From: Nitrospirota bacterium
GTDB lineage: Bacteria; Nitrospirota; Nitrospiria; Nitrospirales; NS-4
NCBI GenBank assembly: GCA_005877525.1
Contig: VBON01000005.1
Coordinates: forward strand, 5,104 to 17,621
Direction of reading: 5' to 3'
DNA length: 12,518 bases
Of this stretch, positions 6,330-12,518 are shown piece after piece; position 1 is the stretch's first letter; each line of letters begins with the position of its first letter. Below the pieces are notes generated by a model that worked only from the letters and a program-made list of their open reading frames with translations, searched no databases and was not told the DNA's origin. The translations under genes were made by a program, and so were the position numbers.

Positions 6330-8015
6330 TTACTGGCGAGTAAGTTTTTTGTACCGGAGGCGGTGCGGCCGCTCCGCCTCTTTTCCCAACCGTTTCCTTC
6401 GATCCGCCTCATAGTCGCTGTAATTGCCTTCAAACCAGACCGCGCAGCCCTCGTCTTCAAAGGCAAGGATGTGCGTCGCGATGCGATCCAGAAACCAACG
6501 GTCATGGCTGATCACCACACAGCAACCGCCGAACCGTTCGAGACCTTCCTCAAGGGCGCGCAAGGTCGTCACGTCGAGATCGTTCGTCGGCTCATCGAGC
6601 AGCAGGAGATTCGCCCCTTCCTTGAGCATTCGGGCCAAGTGGACGCGATTGCGCTCGCCACCGGAGAGATCCTTCACTTTCTTCTGCTGATCCGCGCCGG
6701 TCAGATTGAAACGACCGCAGTAGGCGCGCGAATTGACTTCCGTTTTCCCAAGCATCACCATGTCCCGACCCTCTGAAATCACTTCCCAGACCGTCTTGCT
6801 TGCATCCAAGCTGCGATCCTGATCGACATAGCCGATCTTCGCCGTCTCCCCGAGCGTAAAGGAGCCCGCGTCCGGCAAGACCTTCCCGGTAATGATGCGA
6901 AACAGCGTCGTCTTGCCGGCACCGTTGGGGCCGATCACTCCGACGATCCCGCCCCGCGGAAGCGCGAACGTTAGATTCTCAAAGAGGATCTTGTCGCCGA
7001 ACCCTTTCGTCAGGCTGTTGGCTTCCAGCACGATGTCTCCTAGGCGCGGTCCCGGTGGAATATAGATCTCCAGGTCCTCGGCGTTTTTTTCTTGCTCCGC
7101 GTTCAGCAGTTCTTCATAGCGGGTGATACGGGCCTTCCCCTTGGCATGCCGGGCTTTCGGCGCCATCCGGATCCATTCCAGCTCCCGCGCCAGCGTCCGT
7201 CGGCGCCTGGCATCCGCTTTCTCCTCTCGATCGAGTCGCGCCTGCTTTTGCTCGAGCCATGAGGAATAATTGCCTTGGAATGGAATGCCCTGTCCGCGGT
7301 CCAATTCCAGAATCCAGCCCGCGACGTTATCAAGAAAATAGCGGTCATGGGTCACGGCAATGACGGTGCCTTCATATTGCTGCAGATGCTGCTCGAGCCA
7401 TTGCACGGATTCGGCATCAAGATGATTGGTCGGCTCGTCCAGCAACAGGATGTCGGGCTCCTGAATCAACAAGCGGCAGAGCGCCACACGTCGTTTCTCT
7501 CCGCCCGACAATGTCTCCACTTTGGTGTCCGCAGGAGCGCATCGCAAGGCGTCCATCGCGACCTCGAGCTGATTCTCCAACTCCCACCCGTTCACCGCTT
7601 CGATCTTTTCCTGCAATTGTCCCTGCTTCTCAATGAGCGTGTCCATTACGTCAGCCGGAATCTCCCGGCCCAGCTTTTCGCTGATCGTCTCGTAATCCCG
7701 AAGCATGGTCATTAATTCCTGCCGCCCCTCTTGTACGACTTCTTTCACGGTCTTCGTGGGATCGAGGTGCGGTTCCTGCTCCAGGAGCCCGACGGAGTAG
7801 CCTTTGGAGAAAGTGATCTCTCCCGTGTAATTTTTGTCGACGCCACCGATAATGCGCAACAACGTGCTTTTGCCAGAGCCGTTAGCGCCGAGCACGCCAA
7901 TTTTAGCCCCGTAATAGAAGGACAGATAGATTTCCTTCAGCACCTGCCGCTTCGGCGGGTGAACCCGACCCACGCCAATCAAAGAAAAAATAACTTGTTT
8001 GTCGTTCGTTGCCAT
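6330..8015 (-). CDS. ettA: Energy-dependent translational throttle protein EttA (ABC-F ATPase)
   Basis: A 561-residue ABC-F protein with two ABC ATPase domains and no membrane segments. It binds the ribosomal E site and gates the move of 70S complexes into elongation according to ATP/ADP level (known for the family). ABC1 has Walker A GANGSGKST (43-51), signature LSGGEKRR (169-176) and Walker B DILLLDEPTNHLD with Glu194. The arm insertion typical of EttA lies at ~95-140. The inter-domain linker (~245-320) is rich in Arg and Lys, including the KARHAKGKARI stretch typical of the family. ABC2 has GPNGAGKTT (362-370), LSGGERNR and LLLLDEPTNDLD with Glu475. The ATG at 8015 begins MATNDKQVIFSLIGV, the normal EttA N-terminus, with GAGGAG 3 nt upstream; a longer open frame to 8093 adds non-family residues and is rejected. 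It converges with the gene ending at 6312, 17 bp away. Confidence 0.97.
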   Translation of the reverse strand: MATNDKQVIFSLIGVGRVHPPKRQVLKEIYLSFYYGAKIGVLGANGSGKSTLLRIIGGVDKNYTGEITFSKGYSVGLLEQEPHLDPTKTVKEVVQEGRQELMTMLRDYETISEKLGREIPADVMDTLIEKQGQLQEKIEAVNGWELENQLEVAMDALRCAPADTKVETLSGGEKRRVALCRLLIQEPDILLLDEPTNHLDAESVQWLEQHLQQYEGTVIAVTHDRYFLDNVAGWILELDRGQGIPFQGNYSSWLEQKQARLDREEKADARRRRTLARELEWIRMAPKARHAKGKARITRYEELLNAEQEKNAEDLEIYIPPGPRLGDIVLEANSLTKGFGDKILFENLTFALPRGGIVGVIGPNGAGKTTLFRIITGKVLPDAGSFTLGETAKIGYVDQDRSLDASKTVWEVISEGRDMVMLGKTEVNSRAYCGRFNLTGADQQKKVKDLSGGERNRVHLARMLKEGANLLLLDEPTNDLDVTTLRALEEGLERFGGCCVVISHDRWFLDRIATHILAFEDEGCAVWFEGNYSDYEADRRKRLGKEAERPHRLRYKKLTRQ

Positions 8016-8119
8016 GTGCTCCTCGTGCGGCTCGGAAGAAAAACCTGGGAGCAAGCATACCACGTATGCGGTGAGCGCGGCGTGTCGCGGCATTGATCAT
8101 CAGGAACGAAAGGCGTAGT

Positions 8120-8180
8120 GGAGGTGACCGCTCTCGCCTCCGATTTGTGATCACAAGATTCCTCGTGACCTCTGACGTCA
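8120..8180. promoter_or_regulatory. Palindromic elements between divergent ettA and the SprT-like gene
   Basis: Three symmetric elements are clustered here: an 8-bp imperfect stem GGAGGTGA/TCGCCTCC (8120-8127 with 8134-8141), a perfect 12-bp palindrome TTGTGATCACAA (8145-8156), and TGACGTCA (8173-8180). The middle one carries TGTGA/TCACA half-sites, but they lack the 6-bp spacer of a CRP site. They may be operators for either gene. I see no convincing -35/-10 pair for the plus-strand gene. Confidence 0.3.
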
Positions 8181-8205
8181 TTTGTGGTAAGTCAGCCCCC
8201 AACGA

Positions 8206-8736
8206 ATGCTGACCCCGGAAGCACTCCAGGCTTGGTGGCGGGACCTGAACGTCCGATACTTTGCGGATGGCCTACCTCCGATCCCCATCATCTGGAGTCA
8301 GCGGCTCACCTTCTCGGCCGGGCTGTTTCTCCATACCGTCGGGCCCCGCGCTCCGATGATTTCCTCCGAAACCTTTGCCAAGCACCGGCTGATTCGGCTC
8401 TCGATTCCGCTGCTTTACAATCAACCGGCAGCTGAGGTGCGGGGCACATTGGCCCACGAGATGATCCATCAATGGCAATACGATGTCCGCAAACGCCGGC
8501 CTGATCACGGAGAGGACTTTCATCGCGTGATGGCAACCATGAATGGGGCCGGCCTCGGCGTCACCATACGCCATTCGCTGACGGACAATGTGACGGCCCT
8601 GTACCGTTACACCTGGCGCTGTGTGCGATGCGGTCGAGTCTACCATCGTCACCGTCGGACCATCCGGCCGTCGCGACATCGCTGCGGAGCCTGTGCGGGA
8701 TCTCTGCAAGAGTCCCCGACACAGGATCAGCGCTGA
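8206..8736 (+). CDS. SprT-like zinc metalloprotease
   Basis: A 176-residue SprT-like (PF10263) protein. Residues 1-40 match the family opening (LQAWWRDLNVRYFADGLPPIPIIWSQ in spirit: a helix, then LPP-x-I). The catalytic motif HEMIHQWQ places His84, Glu85 and His88 in the HExxH arrangement, and HGEDFH follows with His101 and His106, the latter the likely third zinc ligand. Residues ~135-165 form a zinc ribbon with Cys139, Cys142, Cys160 and Cys163. Eukaryotic relatives such as SPRTN cleave proteins crosslinked to DNA; bacterial members are little studied, so a DNA-linked role here is inferred. The ATG at 8206 fits the family N-terminus but lacks a clear ribosome binding site. The gene is the first of a probable two-gene operon with the DUF2779 nuclease 14 bp downstream, which supports a genome-maintenance role. 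Confidence 0.86.
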   Translation: MLTPEALQAWWRDLNVRYFADGLPPIPIIWSQRLTFSAGLFLHTVGPRAPMISSETFAKHRLIRLSIPLLYNQPAAEVRGTLAHEMIHQWQYDVRKRRPDHGEDFHRVMATMNGAGLGVTIRHSLTDNVTALYRYTWRCVRCGRVYHRHRRTIRPSRHRCGACAGSLQESPTQDQR

Positions 8737-8739
8737 ACC

Positions 8740-8745
8740 GGAAGG
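8740..8745 (+). promoter_or_regulatory. Ribosome binding site fixing the DUF2779 start
   Basis: GGAAGG lies 5 nt before the ATG at 8751. It supports that start over an open frame reaching back to 8628 that would overlap the SprT-like gene and add ~41 residues without family character. Confidence 0.7.
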
Positions 8746-8750
8746 GCACG

Positions 8751-10262
8751 ATGCAGCTCAGCCTGTTTCCTCTGGAGCCTCGACTCTCCAAGTCCAAATA
8801 CGTGTCGGGATTGCAGTGCCACAAACGGCTCTATCTCGAGATCTATACTCCGGAGCTCGCCACAGAACACGATGAGGAGACGCAAGCCAGGTTAGACGCT
8901 GGCACGGACGTCGGCGAAGTGGCCCGCCGGCGGTTTCCAGGCGGCGTGCTGGTAGACTACGACCACGGCAACCTCACCGTCGCGCTCCGGCGGACGGAGG
9001 AGCTGGCCAGCAACCCCAGCATCCCGGCGATCTTCGAAGCCACGCTCAAGTTTGAGAACGTCCTGGTCCGCGTCGACATCCTCGAGCGACTAGCCGACGA
9101 CCGCTGGCGTCTGATCGAAGTGAAAGCCTCCACGCGGACAAAGGACGTTCACCTGGACGATCTGGCCATCCAAACGCACGTGGCGATGGGAGCCGGGGTG
9201 CGTCTCGAGGGCATCGCGCTGCTGCACCTGAATCGCGCCTATGTGTATGAAGGCGGCGAGGTAAACCTGGATCGGCTGTTCGTCCAGCAGGACCTGACCG
9301 TCGCCGTCCTGGCGCGTCTTGCCGAAGTACCCCAGCGACTCTTGTCCATGAAAGCGATGCTGATGGAACCTACTGCTCCGGATGTGGATCCGGGCCATCA
9401 CTGCCACACTCCTTATGTCTGTCCGTTCTGGGATCATTGCACGCAGGAAAAGGATCCCCGTTGGGTCTTCTATTTGCCGGGGCCCAAGCGCACATTCGAC
9501 AGGCTCGCCGAACAGGGTGTCCACACGATTGACACGATCCCCGGCGGGTTCAAACTCTCCGACACACAGCAGCGGATGAAGGACAATGTGGAGTGGATCG
9601 GACCGGATTTGCGGGCCGCGCTGCAAGCCGTGCGCTACCCGGTACACCATCTCGACTTCGAAGGTTTCATGCCCGCAGTCCCGTTGTTTCCCGGAACCAG
9701 GCCGTACCAGACGTTACCTTTTCAATGGTCCAACCATACCGAACACGAGGATGGGATCGTGCGCCACGAGGAATATCTGTGCGCCAATGCGGGAGATCCG
9801 CGTGAAGAACTCGCCCTCGCCCTGTTGCGATCTGTCGGTCGGCAAGGCAGCATCTGCGTCTATTCCGGTTATGAATGGCGAATCCTGATGGACCTCGCCG
9901 ACGCCCTTCCCCGGCTGAAACGAGAGTTGTCCGCGGTCGCCGCTCGCCTCTGGGATCTCCTGCCGATTGTCCGGCGGCACTATTACCATCCGGGTTTCGA
10001 AGGTTCCTTCTCGATCAAAGTGATCCTGCCCGCCCTCGCACCCTCGCTCGATTACAGTAACCTCGAGATCGCTGACGGAGGCCTCGCGTCGCTTGAGTAT
10101 TACCGCATGGCCTTCGGCAAAACCGACGCGGCCGAAAAGACGCGGATTCGGGCTTCGCTGCTGGAATACTGCAAGCGGGACACCCTCGCGCTTCTTGAGA
10201 TTCGAAAAATCCTTTTGCAAAAGACCTTCGAACCGCGAGATCAGAACCTGACTCCCGTCTAG
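8751..10262 (+). CDS. DUF2779 protein: Fe-S PD-(D/E)XK nuclease fused to DEDD exonuclease
   Basis: A 503-residue DUF2779 (PF11074) family protein. The N-terminal half resembles Cas4/RecB-type nucleases: Glu96, Asp109 (VRVDIL), Glu123-x-Lys125 (LIEVKAS) and Gln141 match the PD-(D/E)XK active site. An N-terminal Cys23 plus Cys218-x5-Cys224-x5-Cys230 is the one-plus-three spacing used by 4Fe-4S nucleases such as Cas4 and AddB. The C-terminal half (~295-490) looks RNase H-like: HLDFEG (Asp302, Glu304), YSGYEWRIL (Glu375) and YCKRDTLALLEI (Asp477) fit a DEDD 3'-5' exonuclease. The protein is cytoplasmic, presumably acting on DNA or RNA ends; substrate and physiological role are not established. 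The gene is probably cotranscribed with the SprT-like protease gene 14 bp upstream and converges with the pmbA/tldE gene 5 bp away. The domain picture is firm; the reaction is inferred. Confidence 0.9.
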   Translation: MQLSLFPLEPRLSKSKYVSGLQCHKRLYLEIYTPELATEHDEETQARLDAGTDVGEVARRRFPGGVLVDYDHGNLTVALRRTEELASNPSIPAIFEATLKFENVLVRVDILERLADDRWRLIEVKASTRTKDVHLDDLAIQTHVAMGAGVRLEGIALLHLNRAYVYEGGEVNLDRLFVQQDLTVAVLARLAEVPQRLLSMKAMLMEPTAPDVDPGHHCHTPYVCPFWDHCTQEKDPRWVFYLPGPKRTFDRLAEQGVHTIDTIPGGFKLSDTQQRMKDNVEWIGPDLRAALQAVRYPVHHLDFEGFMPAVPLFPGTRPYQTLPFQWSNHTEHEDGIVRHEEYLCANAGDPREELALALLRSVGRQGSICVYSGYEWRILMDLADALPRLKRELSAVAARLWDLLPIVRRHYYHPGFEGSFSIKVILPALAPSLDYSNLEIADGGLASLEYYRMAFGKTDAAEKTRIRASLLEYCKRDTLALLEIRKILLQKTFEPRDQNLTPV

Positions 10263-10267
10263 TTCAT

Positions 10268-11587
10268 TCAAAACCGCGTCACGCTGCTGAAGTTGAAGTC
10301 CTCGATCTTTAGAGCCGGCACCAACATTTTATTCGACTCTGTGGTACTCGCTTCGGCTGGCGCCGTGAATCCCTGGATGCGGTTGAATGCGCTCATCGGG
10401 CTTTCGTGAAAGCGGAAGTTCCGTGCCGGCCCACGGACCTCACCCTTTTCCACGAGGAAGGTTCCGTCGCGCGTCATACCCGTCAGGGCAAGGTCCGTCG
10501 GATTGACGCTTCGGATATACCAGAAATTCGTGACCAGGATGCCCCGATCCGTCGTCCTGATGAGATCCTCCACCCGCTCGGCCACTGCACCCTTTCCCGA
10601 CAAGAAGGGCGCCTCAATGGTGCAGATGCGTGTCACCCCATGCTCGTTCGCAGTATATCGATCATACATCAGCTCTCGGAGCACCCCATCCTCGATCCAT
10701 ATACAGGTAGTGCTCGGCAAGCCGTCAGAGGCAAAACGCGTCCCAAGCAGGTCCGGATGATCGGGACGATTTTGCAAGGTGAGCCGGGAATCTATGACGG
10801 ATTGCCCCAGCTTACCTTTAAACGGGCTGTCGCCTTTGTAATAAGACTTGGCGTCCAACATCCACATCATAGGACTGAGCAAGCCAGCCACGGCAGCTGG
10901 TTCCAGAATAACCGTGTAGCGACCGGCGTCAATTTCCTTGGGATGGGCCGCGCGCTTGGCCTTATTGATGGCCACAAGCGTGCGTTCACGCACTGCGAGA
11001 TGGTCCATGGAGCGATGCACGTTGGCAGCCCATCCGCTTGAATCCTCAGCCGTCGCTGTGACGCCAAAGCGTGCCTCGGTTCGCTGCTCATACCCGAACA
11101 GACCGCTGCTCGCTGCAATCCCCACCGCCGCCGCTGAGCTGGCGAGGATTCCCGCCGCCGTCAGCTTGTCCGCGGCGCACAACTCGATCGCTACCCGCGC
11201 TTCGGCCAGGCGCCGCTGCGCACCCGCAGCAATGGTTTCAGGGCGCGCTCCGAAGACCTCGGGATAGTGCTGCGGCGGGACGGGCGGAAGGTATTCCGGA
11301 TCGGCAGGAGAAGCGCGGGCGATTCGCTCAGCCCGTCGCAGGGTATCACGCACCGCGCCGGCGGAGAGATCAGTCGTGCTTGCGGTGCCGTGCTGCCGAC
11401 CAAACGCCACTTGAATCGCGACGCTCAGACGACGGGTATTGAGATTCTGCACGATTTGATTGTTCGCAAACCGGGTGGTACCTCCCATGACATCGGTCAG
11501 ATACACCATGGTGTGACCGCCGTTCGAGGCTTGCAGGACAAGCTCCGCCGTGCGACGGAATTCGTCTTGGTCGATTAGGGTACTCAT
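10268..11587 (-). CDS. pmbA: TldD/PmbA family protein, TldE/PmbA-type subunit
   Basis: A 439-residue partner subunit of a TldD-TldE type metalloprotease. Known complexes have a TldD subunit with the zinc site and a TldE (PmbA) subunit without one, which together degrade unfolded peptides or trim modified peptides such as microcin B17. Family marks here are TTRFANNQIVQN (~37-48), GRYTVILEPAAVAGLL (222-237), GKGAVAERVEDLI (331-343) and the C-terminal LVTNFWYIRSVNPTDLALTGMTRDGTF (351-377) and ARNFRFHESP (388-397). There is no HExxxH motif, which fits the TldE role. The ATG at 11587 is preceded by GGGTG ~7 nt upstream, part of a repeated element. It lies downstream of tldD, 141 bp away, in the same direction, so the two are probably one operon. 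It is somewhat diverged from E. coli PmbA, so the symbol names the family rather than a strict orthologue. Confidence 0.88.
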   Translation of the reverse strand: MSTLIDQDEFRRTAELVLQASNGGHTMVYLTDVMGGTTRFANNQIVQNLNTRRLSVAIQVAFGRQHGTASTTDLSAGAVRDTLRRAERIARASPADPEYLPPVPPQHYPEVFGARPETIAAGAQRRLAEARVAIELCAADKLTAAGILASSAAAVGIAASSGLFGYEQRTEARFGVTATAEDSSGWAANVHRSMDHLAVRERTLVAINKAKRAAHPKEIDAGRYTVILEPAAVAGLLSPMMWMLDAKSYYKGDSPFKGKLGQSVIDSRLTLQNRPDHPDLLGTRFASDGLPSTTCIWIEDGVLRELMYDRYTANEHGVTRICTIEAPFLSGKGAVAERVEDLIRTTDRGILVTNFWYIRSVNPTDLALTGMTRDGTFLVEKGEVRGPARNFRFHESPMSAFNRIQGFTAPAEASTTESNKMLVPALKIEDFNFSSVTRF

Positions 11588-11588
11588 T

Positions 11589-11728
11589 ATTGCACCCGCC
11601 CGCTATTTCACCCGCCCACCCTGGGTCGGCATCTCACCCGCCCGCCCTGAGCCTGCCAGGACAGGCTCTCTTCCCCTAGGACCGACCCTCTTCCCCTAGC
11701 GCCGCTGTGACAGGCTCTTTTCCCGGCC
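11589..11728 (-). repeat. Repeat-rich tldD-pmbA spacer
   Basis: The spacer is built from short repeats. CACCCGCCC(G/A)C occurs three times (11593-11603, 11609-11619, 11635-11645); on the coding strand each copy reads GGCGGGTG, and the last one sits where the ribosome binding site of pmbA belongs. CTCTTCCCCTAG occurs twice (11668-11679, 11688-11699), and ACAGGCTCT followed by a TTCCC run occurs twice (11661 and 11710). The pattern suggests local duplication or slippage. Confidence 0.7.
11649..11668 (-). promoter_or_regulatory. Perfect hairpin in the tldD-pmbA spacer
   Basis: GAGCCTG (11649-11655) and CAGGCTC (11662-11668) form a perfect 7-bp stem with a 6-nt loop. No T-run follows on the minus strand, so it is not a standard terminator. 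It may be an mRNA processing or stabilising stem between the two cistrons. Confidence 0.4.
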
Positions 11729-12518
11729 TCAGCCCCGGATGACGCTGATATTGCGGAAGCGCGCATGGGAGGCGGGGTGGCTCATCCAGCCCGACTGTCC
11801 CGGCTGCCCCTTGCCGCAGGTAAGAAAACCGTACCGTCGGCGATAGGACGCATCGGCGACCGCATCGCAGGAGCCCCAGAACTCCGGCGTGATCCCGTGG
11901 TAGATCACGTCTCGCAGCATATGCACCCGCTTCCCATTCTCAATCAGCCAGAAGGCATCACCCCCAAACTGAAAGTTATACCGTTGCTGGTCAATGCTGA
12001 ACGAGCCGTGTCCCTCGATGTAGATCCCCCGGCGGACATCGGCGATGATGTCGTCCAGACGCTCAGCGCCAGCTTGCAGCCCGATGTTCGCGATCCGCAC
12101 CATTGGAATGCTGCCCCACCCGTCCGCGCGGTTCGAGCCATGAGAGCGCGGCTCCCCGATCTTCGGCGCCACCTCCCGACTCGTGCAGTAATCCACAAAG
12201 ATCCCCTCGCGAACGATGTCCCAGCGTTGACAGGCCACGCCATCGTCATCATACCCCGTGGCAGCCAAGGTCTGCGGTTCGGTGTTGTCCGCGACCATGG
12301 TCACGTGCGGCGAGCCGTAGCGAAACCAGCCGCGTTTATCCGGCGTGAGAAAGCTAGTGCCGGCGTAGTTGGCCTCATACCCCAGCGCCCGGTCCAGCTC
12401 GCTGGGATGGCCGCAGGATTCGTGAATCGTCAGCGACAGATGCTCAGGATCCAAGACAAGATCGTATCGGCCCGGTTCGACCGGGGGAGCTCTGAGTTTC
12501 TCCAACGCCTGTGAAGCG
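11729..12518 (-). CDS. tldD: TldD-type zinc metalloprotease, C-terminal part
   Basis: The C-terminal ~262 residues of TldD; the frame stays open to the right window edge and the N-terminal domain lies outside. The TTG at 12505 is an internal Leu codon, not a start. The zinc site is visible: HESCGH at bases 12407-12424 gives the HExxxH ligands, followed by the family's LDRALGYEANYAGTSFL. YGFLTCGKGQPGQ near the C-terminus supplies the conserved Cys thought to be the third ligand. TldD subunits are the catalytic half of the heterodimer with TldE/PmbA, whose gene follows at 10268-11587, so this locus should encode a complete cytoplasmic TldD/E peptidase. Both genes read on the minus strand. No promoter can be seen because the 5' end is missing. 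Confidence 0.93.
   Translation of the reverse strand, partial: ASQALEKLRAPPVEPGRYDLVLDPEHLSLTIHESCGHPSELDRALGYEANYAGTSFLTPDKRGWFRYGSPHVTMVADNTEPQTLAATGYDDDGVACQRWDIVREGIFVDYCTSREVAPKIGEPRSHGSNRADGWGSIPMVRIANIGLQAGAERLDDIIADVRRGIYIEGHGSFSIDQQRYNFQFGGDAFWLIENGKRVHMLRDVIYHGITPEFWGSCDAVADASYRRRYGFLTCGKGQPGQSGWMSHPASHARFRNISVIRG

Noticed and set aside
7275..7715. Plus-strand open frame opposite ettA
   Set aside because: It mirrors the conserved ABC1 region of ettA; Gln/Leu-rich composition arises from the antisense reading.
8016..8093. N-terminal extension of EttA by 26 residues
   Set aside because: EttA proteins begin close to MATNDKQVIFS, a GAGGAG lies just before that ATG, and the extension has no family similarity.
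8145..8156. CRP/FNR binding site
   Set aside because: The half-sites TGTGA and TCACA abut without the required 6-bp spacer, so it is recorded only as a palindrome.
10406..11041. Plus-strand open frame opposite pmbA (211 codons)
   Set aside because: It lies wholly inside a confident gene with no family signal; antisense artefact.
11765..12514. Plus-strand open frame opposite tldD (249 codons)
   Set aside because: The opposite strand encodes the zinc motif and other tldD hallmarks, so this one is a GC-driven shadow.
1..12518. CRISPR array, tRNA, rRNA, insertion sequence or prophage genes
   Set aside because: No regularly spaced repeats, cloverleaf-like sequences, transposase motifs or phage structural genes were seen; the Cas4-like domain at 8751-10262 is part of a DUF2779 protein, not a CRISPR locus.

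Overview
This is a moderately GC-rich bacterial window with tightly packed genes. It has no tRNA, rRNA, insertion sequence, phage gene or CRISPR array that I can see. The gene set fits a free-living Gram-negative-type bacterium, most likely Nitrospirota (Nitrospira-like). That placement is inferred from recalled family distributions and from gene style, not from a marker gene.

Layout. (1) 1-2386, plus strand: the C-terminal end of a radical SAM protein ending in a CCAEP tail, then a DUF169 protein, then an ATP-grasp ligase of the L-amino-acid-ligase type whose ATG overlaps the DUF169 stop codon. This three-gene operon looks like an uncharacterised biosynthetic or modification pathway and is the most novel element of the window. 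(2) 2396-3329: a minus-strand gene of unknown function, and divergently a small HTH/zinc-ribbon regulator with its own promoter and a good intrinsic terminator. (3) 3487-5678: two exported proteins, a predicted Cys/His papain-like hydrolase and a trypsin-like (HtrA/Deg-type) protease with C-terminal TPRs. The second sits behind a conspicuously AT-rich promoter island. (4) 5821-6312: a short coiled-coil protein ending in the cysteine-rich module usually found at the C-terminus of sensor kinases and response regulators. (5) 6330-8015, minus strand: the ABC-F translation factor EttA. (6) 8206-10262, plus strand: a SprT-like zinc protease gene followed 14 bp later by a DUF2779 protein that joins an iron-sulfur PD-(D/E)XK nuclease to a DEDD-type exonuclease, a possible genome-maintenance pair. 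(7) 10268-12518, minus strand: a tldD-pmbA/tldE metalloprotease pair, with tldD running off the window. Its 141-bp spacer is full of short direct repeats and contains a hairpin.

No gene-free stretch exceeds 300 bases. The largest gaps are 4186-4403 (AT-rich promoter island), 3288-3486 (terminator and leader), 8016-8205 (divergent promoter region with palindromes), 5679-5820 (weak terminator-like hairpins) and 11588-11728 (repeat-rich spacer).
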